Source: an uncultured Lachnospiraceae bacterium
Lineage (GTDB): Bacteria; Bacillota; Clostridia; Lachnospirales; Lachnospiraceae
Direction of reading: 5' to 3'
Length of the DNA: 36,034 bases
Assembly (NCBI GenBank): GCA_948470905.1
Contig: CAOKQK010000031.1
Coordinates: 1-36,034 of the forward strand
A program made the position numbers and the translations under genes. Below the pieces are notes generated by a model. The model searched no databases. It was not told the origin of the DNA and saw only the letters and a program-made list of their open reading frames with translations. This document shows, in pieces, positions 8,277-15,693 of the stretch (position 1 is the stretch's first letter; each line of letters begins with the position of its first letter).

Positions 8277-9413
8277 TTACCCTCCCCCAAAGCCATTTGC
8301 CATGTCATGACGCACAAGGCTCGCATAATACTGGCTGATGGTCACAGGCGCATTGAACAGGGCGGACAGGGTATAGGCACGGATATTCCCCACCAGGGTT
8401 GTGTTCTGGTCCAGGCAGTCCATCACATACTCGATATGGGTACTGTCCAGTTTCAGGAACCTGTTTTTCACAACCTCCGTGCCCATTTCCTCCTGGTTGA
8501 CACGGGTTGTCTCCCGGCTGCTGCTGCAGACCTCCGCCATGAGTTCCACAAAGCCGTCAAGGCGCTGCCTGTCATAGGGATAGCGTTCCAGCAGGATATC
8601 ATAGCTGATGTTTTCCCGGATCAGGGCACGATAGGCGCTGAACAGTTCCATCTTTCCCATCCTGTCCGCCTGCCCGGTCCCTCCTGCCCCTGTACAGGGA
8701 TTGATGGATGAATCAGTCTCACTCACCTCAGTATTGCTAAAGTCAGTATTATTTGTTTGTGATTTCCGCAATTCCTGTTTTGTGGTTTTCACATTTCCTG
8801 ATTTGTGATTTTCACATTTCTTGAGTTGTGATTCTGCGGTTTGCTGCGGCCTGCCATGTTCAACAGATAATTCCACCGGCTTCTGCTGCATTATCTGCCC
8901 TGGCATGGCTGCCTGTCTCGGCAGAACCGGAATTGTTGCCCCGATTCCAGATGCTTTCCCTGAGGCTGTATGCCCCGGCGGCACTGCACACTTTAACGGC
9001 ACTGCCTGTGCTGGCGGTTTCGGCGCATCCCCGGGCGGAGCCTGCGCCCCTGAGATGAAATTTTTCACATAGATCACATTTGGCTTCCCCAGCCCCCGGC
9101 GTTTCCGCTCGATCAGCCCCACCCCTTTTGCCGTGTCCAGCTCGCTTAACAGCTTGTTGGCTTTCTGTTCCGCACAGGCAAGAGTCCCCATCACGTCGGC
9201 AATGGTAAAAATGATATACACCCTCCCGTCCCCGTCCATCCACCCGTTTCTCACGGAGAGCGACATCCGGTCCAGCAGCAGCCCGTAGAGTACTTTCGCC
9301 TCCACGGATACATCCTTGAACCTCCTGTCCGTAAAGAGCGCCTTGGGGATGCGGTAGAAACTGTACTGTTCTGCTTCATTCCCATAATAATAATCCAGAT
9401 CAAGCGGCATCAT
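8277..9413 (-). CDS. repA: RepA_N-type replication initiator protein A
   Basis: The 378-aa protein begins MMPLDLDYYYGNEAEQYSF and carries the RepA_N domain (about residues 15-125): YRIPKALFTDRRFKDVS, EAKVLYGLLLDRMSLS, DGRVYIIFTIADVMG, GLIERKRRGLGKPNVIYVKNF. A variable middle (about 130-250) holds iteron-like DNA repeats. The C-terminal domain (about residues 255-375; ELFSAYRALIRENISYDIL, KNRFLKLDSTHIEYVMDCL) is of the type found at the end of these initiators (DUF6017-like). RepA_N proteins start theta replication of plasmids and of the circular form of some ICEs. The start at 9413 follows AAGGAGG at 6 bases. It lies downstream of parA-parB but is separated from them by a strong terminator, so it is probably transcribed on its own. 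Confidence 0.85.
   Translation of the reverse strand: MMPLDLDYYYGNEAEQYSFYRIPKALFTDRRFKDVSVEAKVLYGLLLDRMSLSVRNGWMDGDGRVYIIFTIADVMGTLACAEQKANKLLSELDTAKGVGLIERKRRGLGKPNVIYVKNFISGAQAPPGDAPKPPAQAVPLKCAVPPGHTASGKASGIGATIPVLPRQAAMPGQIMQQKPVELSVEHGRPQQTAESQLKKCENHKSGNVKTTKQELRKSQTNNTDFSNTEVSETDSSINPCTGAGGTGQADRMGKMELFSAYRALIRENISYDILLERYPYDRQRLDGFVELMAEVCSSSRETTRVNQEEMGTEVVKNRFLKLDSTHIEYVMDCLDQNTTLVGNIRAYTLSALFNAPVTISQYYASLVRHDMANGFGGG
8758..8849. repeat. Four 23-bp iteron-like repeats inside repA (possible replication origin)
   Basis: Units at 8758-8780, 8781-8803, 8804-8826 and a partial one at 8827-8849 share the register TGTGRTTTYC(A/G)CA(A/T)TTCYTG. The stretch is markedly more AT-rich than the GC-rich gene around it and is flanked by another AT-rich run (8730-8760). 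Origins of RepA_N plasmids such as pSK41 are known to lie inside the rep coding region as such repeats. Position and spacing are seen; origin function is inferred. Confidence 0.65.
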
Positions 9414-9476
9414 GGCTGCCTCCTTCCTTTGCTTTAATGAACCGGCAGACGCATCCGCCAGGGCTGGTATCTGCCA

Positions 9477-9538
9477 GGACGCAAAAAAGCCGCCCGGCAA
9501 CCTGTTCAACTAAGTCACCGGGCGGCTTTTTTGCGTCC
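9477..9538 (-). terminator. Strong hairpin terminator between parB and repA
   Basis: A perfect 21-bp inverted repeat (9477-9497 with 9518-9538, loop 20 nt) contains GCCGCCCGG / CCGGGCGGC flanked by six A/T pairs. It works as an intrinsic terminator on either strand because each arm carries a run of A or T. It lies 17 bases after the parB stop and 64 bases before the repA start. A second small hairpin (GGCAGA 9444-9449 with TCTGCC 9470-9475) sits in the repA leader. Confidence 0.85.
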
Positions 9539-9554
9539 CTGCCCAATATAAAAT

Positions 9555-10484
9555 TTATGCGTTTACGTCATTCCTGTCCTTTTTCCACACCTCCAGGAGG
9601 GAAAAGATGACCTCCTCCATCTGCTCCCGGGTATAGGACTGCGGGAAATACTGTTTCAGCCTCCCGCTTTTCAGCGTTACTTTTGCCGGTGGGGGATTTT
9701 CCTCTGTCAAAATCGCATCCATCACATCCCTGCCCAGCTTCCCATCCTGGCTGTACTTTTTCAGCCGCTTTGCCTGCTCCAGGGAGGGCACGGAGGATAA
9801 ATTTTTCATCAGTTCCAGGAGCTGCCCCTGTTCCTCCTTTGTCAGATAGGACAGTTCCACAGCCGGATTGAACGGCAGTTTCCTGTCATCCGCCATCTGG
9901 AGAAGTTCCGGCAGGAGTTCTGTCAGGCGGATGTATCTCTGTATCTGCTTAAAATTTTCCCCGGACTCATCCGCTATGATTTCAACTGAAAACTTCTTCC
10001 TTAAATTCTGGACAACTTGTCCAGAATTATTTCCTGCCGGCCTGCCCGCTTTCCTTTTGATCGCATCCAGCTTCATCTTATAGGCCCATGCCTTTTCACT
10101 GGGGAGCAGGTTCTCACGCTGAAGGTTGCTGTCCACCATGAACAGGGTGGCCTCATCATCATCCAGGTCACGGATGACCACCGGCATGGTGTCCTGCCCC
10201 GCCAGTTCCAGCGCATGTCTGCGGCGGTGCCCTGCGATCAGTTCATACCCTCCCTCCGCACGGGGGCGGGCAATACCGGGTACAAGCACCCCATGGAGTT
10301 TCACGCTCTCCACCATCTCCCCCATGGCTTCATCGTCCAGCACCTTGAATGGATGCCCCTTAAAAGGGAACAGCTCCCCCAGGGGGACCTCCTGCACCTT
10401 TTCCCCCGCAGCCTCCGCAGGGCTGCCCACGGAAAACAGGTCATCATAGGAAGTCATCTGGATATTCCTTGCGCTGCTTTTCAT
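9555..10484 (-). CDS. parB: ParB family partition protein
   Basis: The 309-aa product has the ParB/Srx N-terminal domain: VPLGELFPFKGHPFKVLDDE (about residues 33-52), ELIAGHRRRHALELAG (about residues 80-95, the arginine patch now known to bind CTP in ParB) and NLQRENLLPSEKAWAY (box II, about 119-134). The helix-turn-helix region covers KQIQRYIRLTELLPELL. ParB binds parS-like sites and works with ParA to segregate the element. The C-terminal region (from about residue 240) is the extension seen in ICE/Tn1549-type ParB proteins. Its ATG overlaps the parA stop by 4 bases, so the pair is co-translated, and the operon ends at the terminator at 9477-9538. Confidence 0.9.
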   Translation of the reverse strand: MKSSARNIQMTSYDDLFSVGSPAEAAGEKVQEVPLGELFPFKGHPFKVLDDEAMGEMVESVKLHGVLVPGIARPRAEGGYELIAGHRRRHALELAGQDTMPVVIRDLDDDEATLFMVDSNLQRENLLPSEKAWAYKMKLDAIKRKAGRPAGNNSGQVVQNLRKKFSVEIIADESGENFKQIQRYIRLTELLPELLQMADDRKLPFNPAVELSYLTKEEQGQLLELMKNLSSVPSLEQAKRLKKYSQDGKLGRDVMDAILTEENPPPAKVTLKSGRLKQYFPQSYTREQMEEVIFSLLEVWKKDRNDVNA

Positions 10485-11263
10485 ATCCCCGCCACCTCCC
10501 CCACCAGGGCCTGATAGGCTGCCGCCACTTTCCCGGCCGGGTCATGGAGGTAAATGCTCTTCCCCTCCGCACTGGACTCTGACGCCCTTACCGACATGGG
10601 GATGATGCTGTCAAATATCCGCAGCTTCCCATCATAAGTGCTATGTAAAAGTTCCACGATATCCCTCGCATAGTTTGTCCGCATGTCTGCCATGGTGATA
10701 AGTATCCCGGCAATGGCAAGCCCGGGGTTGATCTGGCGGCGTACCTTTGCAACCGTCCTTAATAACTGCTCCAGCCCCTTGATGGAAAGGTACTGGGCCT
10801 GCACGGGTATGACCACCTGGTCCGCTGCCGCCAGGGCATTGATGGTCAGCATCCCCAGGGATGGCATGGTATCCAGCACGATTGCGTCATAATCATCCCG
10901 TACCTCTTTCAGGAACTCCCGCAGGATCGTCTCCCGGCTCATGGTATTCACAAGCGTGACTTCCATGCCGGAAAGCTCAATATTGGCCGGAAGCAGGTCT
11001 ACGCCCTCATCATGGTGGAGAATCCCGAATCCCTCCGGAAGCGGGCTGTCATTAATAATGGAAGAAAGCACTGTTGCCAGCGTGACCTCCAGCCTGTCCG
11101 GCTGCTGGAACCCCAGGCTTGCCGTCATGGAGCCCTGGGCATCCATATCTATCAGGAGGACTTTTTTCCCCGCACAGGCAAGCCCCACGCCTAAGTTCAC
11201 GGAACTCATGGTCTTTGCGCAGCCCCCTTTCTGGTTACATACCGCATAAACTGTCGCTGCCAT
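10481..11263 (-). CDS. parA: ParA family partition ATPase
   Basis: The 260-aa protein begins MAATVYAVCNQKGGCAKT, with the deviant Walker A KGGCAKT at residues 12-18. It continues with LLIDMDAQGSMTASLG (Walker A'/switch region), IVLDTMPSLGMLTINAL (Walker B region) and VIPVQAQYLSIKGLEQL, all typical of the ParA/Soj ATPases used for partition of plasmids and ICE circular forms. Cys in place of the more common Val or Ser in K-G-G-x-A/G-K-T is tolerated in the family. The ATG at 11263 is chosen because GGGGAGGGG lies 5 bases upstream; a GTG two codons earlier overlaps the stop of the preceding ORF. It is co-transcribed with parB. Confidence 0.9.
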   Translation of the reverse strand: MAATVYAVCNQKGGCAKTMSSVNLGVGLACAGKKVLLIDMDAQGSMTASLGFQQPDRLEVTLATVLSSIINDSPLPEGFGILHHDEGVDLLPANIELSGMEVTLVNTMSRETILREFLKEVRDDYDAIVLDTMPSLGMLTINALAAADQVVIPVQAQYLSIKGLEQLLRTVAKVRRQINPGLAIAGILITMADMRTNYARDIVELLHSTYDGKLRIFDSIIPMSVRASESSAEGKSIYLHDPAGKVAAAYQALVGEVAGI

Positions 11264-11265
11264 GT

Positions 11266-11490
11266 TCACCCCTCCCCTCTCACACAGGCTGGCAGATTAC
11301 TGATATTCAGATATCCATATCCTACCAGGTAATAGTCCAGGCAGTTATGCTCCACATAAGCCCACACCCAGTAAGGCACATCCCTGTGCCCGGTTCCTCC
11401 AACGCCGCCTGCCTGTTCCAGGAGCCTCCTTAAATCTCCCATACCCTGCCTCCGGCTTTGTAAATCACTTCCGTTAAATCTCTCTGTCAT
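11266..11490 (-). CDS. Small ORF heading the parA-parB operon, function unknown
   Basis: The frame gives a 74-aa product from the ATG at 11490 (MTERFNGSDLQSRRQGMGDL), or 104 aa if the ATG at 11580 is used. AAAGGAGG lies about 14 bases before the 11490 start, which is long but usable; the upstream ATG has no ribosome site and lies inside a palindrome. The C-terminal half (RDVPYWVWAYVEHNCLDYYLVGYGYLNI) is aromatic and looks like a folded protein. It ends 2 bases before parA. I do not recognise it. Its place at the head of the partition operon would fit a regulator or a structural partner, but nothing shows this. Confidence 0.55.
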   Translation of the reverse strand: MTERFNGSDLQSRRQGMGDLRRLLEQAGGVGGTGHRDVPYWVWAYVEHNCLDYYLVGYGYLNISNLPACVRGEG

Positions 11491-11529
11491 CTGTACTGAT
11501 TTATCCTCCTTTGCCTGAATTTGACGGGT

Positions 11530-11628
11530 AAGCAAACGCAGCCACGCTTTGCGTGTCTGCTTATTGCATAAAATAAGCATAACCGGTGGAAGCCGCTTGT
11601 TTCCTAGCTTTTTTCGGTTATGCTTATT
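11530..11628. repeat. Cluster of palindromes at the right end of the ICE
   Basis: Three overlapping inverted repeats are seen. The first is AAGCA-A-ACGCA (11530-11540) against TGCGT-GT-CTGCTT (11550-11562). The second is GCTTATT (11559-11565) against AATAAGC (11572-11578). The third is a perfect 14-bp pair AATAAGCATAACCG (11572-11585) against CGGTTATGCTTATT (11615-11628) with a 29-nt spacer. The middle arm can pair with either neighbour. It lies between the broken protease gene and the parA operon. It may be a recombinase or partition-protein binding region, or a terminator or operator. Confidence 0.6.
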
Positions 11629-11633
11629 ATAAC

Positions 11634-12174
11634 TCAGGCGTTATCCAGAAACCTCTCCAAAAGAGAACTTCCGTCATGGGCACCATAAGTATTTCCAAAA
11701 CTCAGATTGATCACAAGCGGCATTTGCAGTTCTATCGCCTTATTGACCGCATAAGTCACCGCCCGCATGATCTCTGTGGTCCTTGGGAAGGAAAAGGCAT
11801 CTGGAAGCCCCAGCTTGACGATCAACAGTGCTGCTTCCGGCGCTGCACCCTGATAGGCGGCGCTGCTGCCTGCCGCAATGCCCGCTACCGCCGTCCCATG
11901 TCCGCTGGTATCCACGCTGGGCAGGAGCTGGAACTGCTGTGCGCCGGATGCCTCCAGTGCGCGGTTGATCTGCTCCGCAGCAAACTCTACCCCCAGCACA
12001 AATCCTGCCGGCGGCTGTCGTCGCTCCTGTTCTGTCCCCTCTTCCGCCCCACCTTCCACTCCTTCTGTATCGGAACCGTCAGGCTGCCCAGAAGGGCGCA
12101 GGGTTTGATCCCATAGATAAAGAATCCTGGTCCTGCCGTCTCTGTTGCGAAACTCCGGAAGTCGATAGTCAATT
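11634..12174 (-). pseudogene. S8 (subtilisin-like) protease, central fragment cut at both ends
   Basis: The frame reads I-D-Y-R-L-P-E-F-R-N-R-D-G, then TRILYLWDQTL, and contains the catalytic-His motif DTSGHGTAVAGIAAG and INLSFGNTYGAHDGSSLLER, all typical of clostridial S8 proteases. It lacks the N-terminus and catalytic Asp (found at 17669-18067) and the catalytic Ser domain, which would lie beyond the ICE. It ends F-L-D-N-A-stop at the ICE junction. A low-complexity acidic insert (about 12000-12090) separates WDQ from the His motif. The frame stays open to 12266 only because it runs into the recombinase gene. It cannot make an active enzyme in this state. Confidence 0.9.
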
Positions 12175-14061
12175 CCCTCCTGTGTTGCATAGGTGCTGAA
12201 AGAGCCTGCCTCTGTCCCATTCTGCCCAATGTATCTTAATACTGGAAGTTTTTCTTTCATCGACACATACTATAATTTTGTCAATCAATCCCTCCACATT
12301 CTGCCTTGTCAGCTCTGCCAATCCCAAACACCCCATCATATCCTTTGTCTGGAGTTCCCCGTCTACAACCTGGTCCCAGTATGCTATTTTTTCCTCCGCT
12401 TCTGCAAGATTGACCTTTATAATTAATTCTTTTCTTTCTGCCTCCGCAAGCCTTACTTGCAGAATACTTTCTCTGCTGGAGTTTTTTTCTTTACCTGCCA
12501 AACTCCTTTTGTATGCAAAGTCTTCTTCATCTGCAAAATTCCCTCTGCCTGTATAACTCCTTTTGTCCGCAAAATCTTTTTCATCTGCAAAATTCCCTCT
12601 GCCTGTATAACTCTTTTTGCCCGCAAAGTCTTCTTCATCTGGAAGCTCTCCCTTCACCGCCTGTCCGGTATTGGGATTTTTCCCTACCGCGGAGTAAACC
12701 TCATAAATCTCCAGCTTGTGTTTTTTCAGCAACGCCTGCTCTCTCTGAAGATGACGCTTTCTCTTTTTCCATTCCTGCCGTTTTCTTTCTGCAATCTCCC
12801 GGCATTTGACCTTTAAATTTTCTTCACCTTCCATCTGTATTACGTAATCCTGCATTTCGGAGAGCACATATTGCCCCAGATTCACGGCATCCACCTTCTC
12901 CACGCATCCCTCCAAAGAATCAGTATACCTGTATGGGCAGACAAAACAGGGTGCCGCCATTTTGCGGAAGCGCAGATTCCTGCCACAACACCCGCAGACC
13001 AGCTTCCCTATCAGGACATGCCGCGGCATCTGCCCGGCCCCCTTCCGGATTGTGTGCCCATCCTGCAGCATTTGAAATGTCTGTCGGTCTATAACAGGCG
13101 TGTGATGATCCGCATATACCTTCCACTCACTCTGCGGCTTTAAGTGGTTCATCCCGCCCACCGTCTCCTTTTCGGTCTTCCCATAGACAAGGTCCCCCAC
13201 ATACACCTGATTGTGAAGGATCTGACATACTGTGGATGTCTGCCAGATAAACATGCCCTTTTTAGGACGACGTCCTGTTTCGCCCTTTTCTACCCGAAAC
13301 TGCAGGGGTGTCTTAATCCCCTCCCTGTTAAAGAGCCTTGCAATCTCTCCCGAACTGCAGCCCTGGAGGGCAAGGTTAAATATACGTCTGACAACTGCCG
13401 CTTCATCCTCCGCAATCAGCAGCTGATGCCTGTCTTCTCCCGATTTCATGTATCCGAAAGGGCTGTTTGAGCTGATGTACTGCCCCTGTTCCTTTCTCAC
13501 GGACAGCGCCGACTTTACCTTTACCGACAAATCCTTACTGTACAGGTCGTACAGGAGATTTTTAAAAGAAATATCCAGCTCCCCCGCCATATACCTTTCC
13601 GCCGCGCTGTCGTAGCCGTCATTCACGGAAATGAAGCGCACACCCATAAAGGGAAAAATCTGCTCCAGGTAAGCCCCCAGCTCAATATAATCTCTGGAAA
13701 ACCGTGAAAAATCCTTTACCACAATGCAGTCAACCTCCATGCTGCGTACCAGCTCCAGTAACCTGCCGACTCCGGGACGGTTAAAATTCGTCCCGGAGTA
13801 ACCGTCATCCTCAAACTCCAACAACTCGTAACCTTCAAAGCGAGCTGCCACAAACTCTCTTAACAGCTCTCTCTGCATCTGGATACTGTTGCTCTCTCCA
13901 TAGACAATCTCCCCTTCGGCAGACTCCTGAGATACCGTTTTCGGAGTCTCTGATTCCCCATGAACAGAATCGGCATTTGCTGACATCTTCCTGACAGTAT
14001 GGTCCCCTTTGGACAATCGCATATAGATAGCAATCCTAAGTCTGCTGCTCACTGCCGCCAT
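12169..14061 (-). CDS. Large serine recombinase 3 of the trio
   Basis: The 630-aa protein has the catalytic-Ser motif IAIYMRLSKGD (Ser at residue 17), EDDGYSGTNFNRPGV (about residues 83-97) and VVKDFSRFSRDYIELG (about residues 112-127). A recombinase domain follows (SPFGYMKSGEDRH onwards) and a zinc ribbon CGCCGRNL with a distal Cys pair, then a long coiled-coil-rich C-terminus. It differs from the other two by an insert of about 40 residues between the serine motif and NSIQMQREL. It also has 18-residue repeats (FADEKDFADKRSYTGRGN) near residues 475-525. AAGGAGG lies 5 bases before the ATG. Its stop codon TGA lies in the protease sequence beyond the crossover. All catalytic motifs look intact. 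Confidence 0.9.
   Translation of the reverse strand: MAAVSSRLRIAIYMRLSKGDHTVRKMSANADSVHGESETPKTVSQESAEGEIVYGESNSIQMQRELLREFVAARFEGYELLEFEDDGYSGTNFNRPGVGRLLELVRSMEVDCIVVKDFSRFSRDYIELGAYLEQIFPFMGVRFISVNDGYDSAAERYMAGELDISFKNLLYDLYSKDLSVKVKSALSVRKEQGQYISSNSPFGYMKSGEDRHQLLIAEDEAAVVRRIFNLALQGCSSGEIARLFNREGIKTPLQFRVEKGETGRRPKKGMFIWQTSTVCQILHNQVYVGDLVYGKTEKETVGGMNHLKPQSEWKVYADHHTPVIDRQTFQMLQDGHTIRKGAGQMPRHVLIGKLVCGCCGRNLRFRKMAAPCFVCPYRYTDSLEGCVEKVDAVNLGQYVLSEMQDYVIQMEGEENLKVKCREIAERKRQEWKKRKRHLQREQALLKKHKLEIYEVYSAVGKNPNTGQAVKGELPDEEDFAGKKSYTGRGNFADEKDFADKRSYTGRGNFADEEDFAYKRSLAGKEKNSSRESILQVRLAEAERKELIIKVNLAEAEEKIAYWDQVVDGELQTKDMMGCLGLAELTRQNVEGLIDKIIVCVDERKTSSIKIHWAEWDRGRLFQHLCNTGGN
12501..12643. repeat. 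54-bp tandem repeat (2.7 units) inside recombinase 3
   Basis: Units at 12501-12554, 12555-12608 and a partial 12609-12643 share TGCAAAATTCCCTCTGCCTG and the flanking AACTCCTTTTG. They encode 18-residue Asp/Lys/Phe-rich units in the coiled-coil region of recombinase 3. They differ at only a few positions, which implies recent duplication. Confidence 0.85.
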
Positions 14062-14082
14062 CCGCTCCTCCTTGATTATTTA

Positions 14083-15693
14083 TTAATTCCTCGGACAATG
14101 AGCCACAAGTCCGGGAAAGTCTGACTGCAGGTAAATTGTTGATTTTTCAGGTGCAAATCGAAAAGTAATCTTCACCCTCTTGTCCGGATACAGTTCTATC
14201 CTTTGGATCAGGGCAGCAATCAATTCACCATCTGCCGCTGCCTTCCCTGAAAACACTGCCAATTCGCGCAGCATTACGTTCCACCGCCGGGCTTCTGCGC
14301 ACACCTCCTCTAGCTTGCCTCTTTTTTCCTCCAGGCTGGCCCTCGCCTTCCCTGCCTCCTCCTCATTCTGCGCCTTCCATTCCAGAAACGCTTCCCTCTT
14401 TAGAATGCCTTCCCGATATTTCCGATACTGCTCACTTCCCGCCCAATCCGCGTTTTTCAGCCTTCTTTGCAGCGCATCCGCTTCTTTCTGTATCTGGCAT
14501 TTTCTCTCATTGGCATATTTCATATTCTCCTGTACCAGTTCTTCTGGCAAAATATCACGAAATGCCGCCTCCCGCCTTAATATTACGTTTACTATTTCAG
14601 TCAATAAATTTCCTGAAACAGTACTAACGTCGCAGCCATGCTTATCTTTTTTGGGAGAATTTCTGCAAAAATAACGGCTGTGTACAGCTTCCTGTCCCGC
14701 AGCAGCCCTTTTCGCAGTGCCCCGCCTGCCCAACTTCCTTCCACAGCAGCCGCAGAACAGCATGCCCTCGAAAATATCCTTTTTTTCTGTCTTAACACAA
14801 AAAGCAGGATGTAACTCCTGCTCTTTTGTCTTCTCCGCTCTTTCTGCAAACTGCCCGGCAATCCGGCAGAATTGTTCCCTGCTGATGATCGCCTCATGGG
14901 TGTTTTCTGCCCTGCTGCCCTCCAATACCGTACAGCCTGTATAAACCAGATTAGTCAATACTGCCTTTATGCTGCTCCTGCCCCACCGGTACAGCATTTC
15001 CCCCGACTGCCGGCACAGATGGTTGTACCTTCGGTACTCCGCAGGACGATGGATCCCCCGTTCATAAAGGCTTTCCGCAATCTCCCGAAAACTCCTGCCC
15101 TCGTCATATTGCGCAAAAATCCACCTTACCACCTCCGCCGTCCCTGCCTCCGCAAACAGGCATTTCTTCCCACAGATCCACTCCGCCCCATAGCCATAGG
15201 GCGGAATGCCCCCCACATAGCTGCCCGACTCCCGCTTTGCCCTCTTGGCGCTCTTTACCTTGAGGGAAATATCTCTGGCATACATTTCATTTGCCAGATT
15301 CTTCAGGTTGATGCCAATGTCATCACTTTCTGCAAAAAGGCTGTCAAAGCCGTCCGTGACAGAGATAAAGCGAACGCCTAAAAAGGGAAATATTTTCTGG
15401 ATATAATTTCCTGCCTCAATATAATTGCGCCCAAACCTGGAAAAGTCCTTCACAACAACACAGTCCACCCTGCGCTGCCTTACATCCCCCATCAGACGTT
15501 CAAAACCCTCTCTGGCGAAATTCGTCCCCGTCTTTCCCAGATCGCTGTAGCAGTCATACAAGACCATGTCCCCCTGTCTTTTCATGTATTCCTTCGCTAT
15601 CTCTATCTGGGTCTGGATCGATTCGTTTTTCCTGTCACTGCCCTCCACCGAAAGGCGTGCATAAATTCCCACAGAATAAATCCTTCCAGCCAT
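14083..15693 (-). CDS. Large serine recombinase 2 of the trio
   Basis: The 536-aa protein has VGIYARLSVEGSD (catalytic Ser at residue 15), SDLGKTGTNFAREGFERL (about residues 50-67) and VVKDFSRFGRNYIEAGNYIQ (about residues 81-100). Next come the recombinase domain (GGIPPYGYGAEW), a zinc ribbon (MLFCGCCGRKLGRRG with CRN...HGC downstream) and a C-terminal coiled coil. The ATG overlaps the stop of recombinase 1 (TGATG), so translation is coupled. A GTG one codon earlier is also possible. The stop is 21 bases before recombinase 3. Length and domain order are normal for the large serine recombinase family, and no catalytic residue appears lost. Confidence 0.9.
   Translation of the reverse strand: MAGRIYSVGIYARLSVEGSDRKNESIQTQIEIAKEYMKRQGDMVLYDCYSDLGKTGTNFAREGFERLMGDVRQRRVDCVVVKDFSRFGRNYIEAGNYIQKIFPFLGVRFISVTDGFDSLFAESDDIGINLKNLANEMYARDISLKVKSAKRAKRESGSYVGGIPPYGYGAEWICGKKCLFAEAGTAEVVRWIFAQYDEGRSFREIAESLYERGIHRPAEYRRYNHLCRQSGEMLYRWGRSSIKAVLTNLVYTGCTVLEGSRAENTHEAIISREQFCRIAGQFAERAEKTKEQELHPAFCVKTEKKDIFEGMLFCGCCGRKLGRRGTAKRAAAGQEAVHSRYFCRNSPKKDKHGCDVSTVSGNLLTEIVNVILRREAAFRDILPEELVQENMKYANERKCQIQKEADALQRRLKNADWAGSEQYRKYREGILKREAFLEWKAQNEEEAGKARASLEEKRGKLEEVCAEARRWNVMLRELAVFSGKAAADGELIAALIQRIELYPDKRVKITFRFAPEKSTIYLQSDFPGLVAHCPRN

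Noticed and set aside
8084-8326. An 80-codon minus-strand frame between repA and the LRR protein gene
   Set aside because: It overlaps the repA 3' end, is Gly/Arg-rich like other chance frames in this GC-rich DNA, and has no convincing ribosome site. A shorter start (within KMEPGMD) remains possible but unsupported.
12500-12645. A CRISPR-like array
   Set aside because: The repeats are contiguous, without spacers, and lie inside an open recombinase gene. No CRISPR array or cas gene was found in the window.
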